DNA of 64,000 nucleotides from Comamonadaceae bacterium (GTDB taxonomy: Bacteria > Pseudomonadota > Gammaproteobacteria > Burkholderiales > Rhodocyclaceae). The stretch spans positions 1-64,000 of the forward strand of contig JANLJE010000004.1 of the NCBI GenBank assembly GCA_029255645.1. Reading direction: 5' to 3'. Below the pieces are notes generated by a model. It saw only the letters and a list, made by a program, of their open reading frames with translations. It was not told the DNA's origin and searched no databases. Numbering within the stretch: position 1 is the stretch's first letter; each line of letters starts with the position of its first letter. Position numbers and translations under genes: made by a program. Below, one piece after another: positions 61,505 through 64,000 of the stretch.

Positions 61505-62677
61505 TCACCCCTCGAGGAAGTTGCGCACCAGGGGCACGAGTTTATCGACCAGCTCGCGCACCTCGGCCTCGCCGAAGATCAGGGCGGGCAACAGGCGGAT
61601 CACCTTGTCGTGGGTGACGTTGATGAGTAGGCCCGCGGCCAGGGCCTGGCCCACCAGGGCGCCGCAGGGACGGTCGAGCTCGATGCCCAGCATCAGCCCC
61701 TTGCCGCGGAATTCCACGACCCCGGGCACATCCTTCAGGGCGGCGCCCAGTTCGGCGCGGATCAGGGCGCCGATCCGCTCGGCATTGGCGAGGAGGCCTT
61801 CGGCCTCGATCAGTTCGATGGTTTTCAGGGCGGCGGTACAGGCCAGGGGATTGCCACCAAAGGTCGAGCCGTGGTTGCCGGGCCCGAACAGGCCGGCCGC
61901 CCGGCCGCCCGCCAGGCAGGCGCCGACCGGCACGCCGGAACCGAGGCCCTTGGCCAGGGTGGCAATGTCGGGCAGGACCCCGGCGTGCTGATAGCCGAAC
62001 CACTTGCCGGTACGGCCCATGCCGCACTGGACCTCATCGCAGATCATCAGCCACTGGTGCGCATCGCACAGCTCGCGCACGCCCTGCAGATATTCGGCGG
62101 GGGCCATGTAGATGCCGCCTTCGCCCTGAATGACCTCGAGCATCACCGCCACCACATTGCCATGGTGCTCGGCCACATTGCGGATCGCGTCCAGATCACC
62201 GTAAGGCACGCGCAGGAAACCGGAGACCAGGGGCTCGAAGCCGGCCTGGACCTTGTAGTTGCCGGTCGCCGACAGCGTCGCCATGGTGCGGCCATGGAAA
62301 GCCTTTTCCATGACGATCACGGTGGGATTTTCGATCCCTTTTTTGTGGCCGTAAAAACGGGCCAGCTTGATGGCGGCCTCGTTGGCCTCGCAACCGGAGT
62401 TGCAGAAGAAGGCCTCGGCCAGCCCGGAACGCTCGGCCAGGACATCGGCGAGCCGCTCCTGCAGCGGGGCCTGGTAGAGGTTGGAAACATGGATGAGGCG
62501 GCCGGCCTGCTCCGCCAGGGCAGCCACGAAGGCCGGATGGGCATGGCCCAGGGTATTGACCGCGATGCCGGACAGGGCGTCCAGATAAATCTTGCCGTCA
62601 GTATCGGTCAGGTGGCAACCCTTGCCATGCGAGAAGGCCACCGGCTGGCGGCCATAGGTATTCATCAGATGCGACAT
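61505..62677 (-). CDS. argD: Acetylornithine transaminase
   Basis: The roughly 390-residue class III PLP aminotransferase converts N-acetylglutamate semialdehyde to N-acetylornithine and may also serve in lysine synthesis. The PLP lysine is in TLAKGLGSGVPVGA, and the substrate region is NSGCEANEAAIKLAR. FHGRTMATLSATGN and GVQCGMGRTG-type EVQCGMGRTG are also present. I start at MSHLMNTYGRQPV; the frame continues 15 codons upstream. It is the first gene of argD-argF-argG-DUF2788-ppnP. Confidence 0.96.
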   Translation of the reverse strand: MSHLMNTYGRQPVAFSHGKGCHLTDTDGKIYLDALSGIAVNTLGHAHPAFVAALAEQAGRLIHVSNLYQAPLQERLADVLAERSGLAEAFFCNSGCEANEAAIKLARFYGHKKGIENPTVIVMEKAFHGRTMATLSATGNYKVQAGFEPLVSGFLRVPYGDLDAIRNVAEHHGNVVAVMLEVIQGEGGIYMAPAEYLQGVRELCDAHQWLMICDEVQCGMGRTGKWFGYQHAGVLPDIATLAKGLGSGVPVGACLAGGRAAGLFGPGNHGSTFGGNPLACTAALKTIELIEAEGLLANAERIGALIRAELGAALKDVPGVVEFRGKGLMLGIELDRPCGALVGQALAAGLLINVTHDKVIRLLPALIFGEAEVRELVDKLVPLVRNFLEG

Positions 62678-62878
62678 CGGGAATCGCCTCAAATCAAGAA
62701 TTTTATTGCCCCGAGAAAACAATAATGGCGGCCAGTGCCGCCTTGCCCCCGGAAGGAGGAGGCGAGTTTAAGACAAAAGACCTGCCTTGTATATGCCTCG
62801 CAAGACCGGCCTTTCTGCTAGAATCGGGGCAAAAAACGAGGTATCCCGGCCACACACCACGCCAAGGCGACGAGGAAC
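62678..62878. other. Divergent argD/DUF3579 intergenic region
   Basis: This 201-base gap should contain promoters in both directions. On the plus strand TAGAAT lies at 62819-62824, but no good -35 is in place. I cannot recognise an ArgR box by eye. Confidence 0.4.
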
Positions 62879-63172
62879 ATGAGCGAACCCGAAAATCACA
62901 CCTTCATCATTCTCGGCCTTACCAAGGACGGTCGAAAATTCCGCCCCAGCGACTGGCCCGACCGGCTCTGCGGCGTGATGTCCGCCTTCGGCGCCTCCAA
63001 GAAAATGAAGTACTCCCCTTATGTGGGTCCGGGTGACTACAACGGCGAGAAGGCGGTTTTCGTCGATGGCCACCTCTACGAGGTGGAACCCATGGCCTAC
63101 CGCTTCCTGCTCAATTTCGCCCAGGACAACGACCTTCAGATCGTCAGCGGCGTCTGCCCCGTCGAACGCTGA
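62879..63172 (+). CDS. DUF3579 protein
   Basis: The 97-residue protein starts SEPENHTFIILGLTKDGRKFRPSDWPDRLCGVMSAFG and ends LLNFAQDNDLQIVSGVCPVER. This is the pattern of DUF3579, a family of short cytoplasmic proteins in Betaproteobacteria. No enzymatic motif is visible. It may belong to the pathway of argD, from which it is divergent, but that is not supported by anything else. Confidence 0.85.
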   Translation: MSEPENHTFIILGLTKDGRKFRPSDWPDRLCGVMSAFGASKKMKYSPYVGPGDYNGEKAVFVDGHLYEVEPMAYRFLLNFAQDNDLQIVSGVCPVER

Positions 63173-63186
63173 TTCCCTGGGCTGCA

Positions 63187-63293
63187 TTCAAGCCTCGATT
63201 CAAGCCCCGATTCAATCCCTACTCAAGCCCCTACTCAAGCCCCGATTCAAGCCCCGATTCAATCCCTACTCAAGCCCCGATTCAAGCCCCGAT

Positions 63294-63303
<10 letters not shown>
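63187..63303. repeat. Degenerate 11/12-base tandem array between convergent genes
   Basis: About ten units of TTCAAGCCCCGA or TCAATCCCTAC-type sequence run without spacers. A larger order is visible: a set of three or four variants recurs. The stop codon of the minus-strand regulator (63296-63294) is inside the array, so its last residues derive from the repeat. Confidence 0.9.

Positions 63304-64000
<697 letters not shown>

Overview
The window looks like a chromosomal segment of a betaproteobacterium, most likely Rhodocyclales (Azospira/Dechloromonas/Thauera-like). This is an inference from high GC, gene order (tpiA-secG-tRNA-Leu-nuoA..N, pst next to glmM-folP-ftsH-rlmE, carA-carB-greA) and protein resemblance; no database was searched. 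About 95% of the sequence is ordinary housekeeping DNA, mostly on the minus strand.

Layout. 1-533: an rRNA/tRNA-type promoter firing out of the left edge, the 5' end of a group II intron-like element, and the nuo terminator. 534-14995: all fourteen nuo genes (complex I), transcribed leftward from a promoter upstream of tpiA and passing through tpiA, secG and a tRNA-Leu(GAG). 16440-20203: pstSCAB with a Pho-box promoter and an intercistronic hairpin, but no phoU. 20333-25169: glmM, folP, ftsH, rlmE. 25204-31027: yhbY facing carA-carB-greA-DUF4149. 31316-35046: trxA, rho, rpmE and an ArnT-like membrane glycosyltransferase. 35055-38577: a dihaem cytochrome c, orn, an M48 peptidase and rsgA.

38556-41425 is a scar island bounded by a perfect 21-bp direct repeat whose left copy is the 3' end of rsgA. 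It holds internally deleted hsdR and hsdM relics, an IS256-family transposase fragment, a group II intron-like remnant and one apparently intact ParD-like/RelE-ParE toxin-antitoxin pair. No hsdS was recognised.

41463-51484 is the most interesting region. It is a six-gene leftward operon: circularly permuted ATP-grasp, alpha-E protein, Anbu (ancestral proteasome-like beta subunit), transglutaminase-DUF2126, a second ATP-grasp fused to a second alpha-E domain, and a second transglutaminase. The families are known and have been proposed to form a peptide-synthesis/tagging and proteolysis system, but substrate and product remain unknown as far as I know. The duplicated ligase module has diverged in its glycine-rich loop.

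51708-57887: a PAS chemoreceptor, a thiolase, a CobD/CbiB/AmpE-like membrane protein, a NUDIX CoA pyrophosphatase, a small unknown protein, a retropepsin-like protease and a divergent glutamine amidotransferase. 58195-62677: argD-argF-argG-DUF2788-ppnP, then yajQ. 62879-64000: a DUF3579 protein and the C-terminal part of a sigma-54 activator cut by the window edge.

A recurring oddity is short tandem duplications (about 9-16 bp units) in gaps, across stop codons and in frame inside carA, rsgA and the fused ATP-grasp gene.
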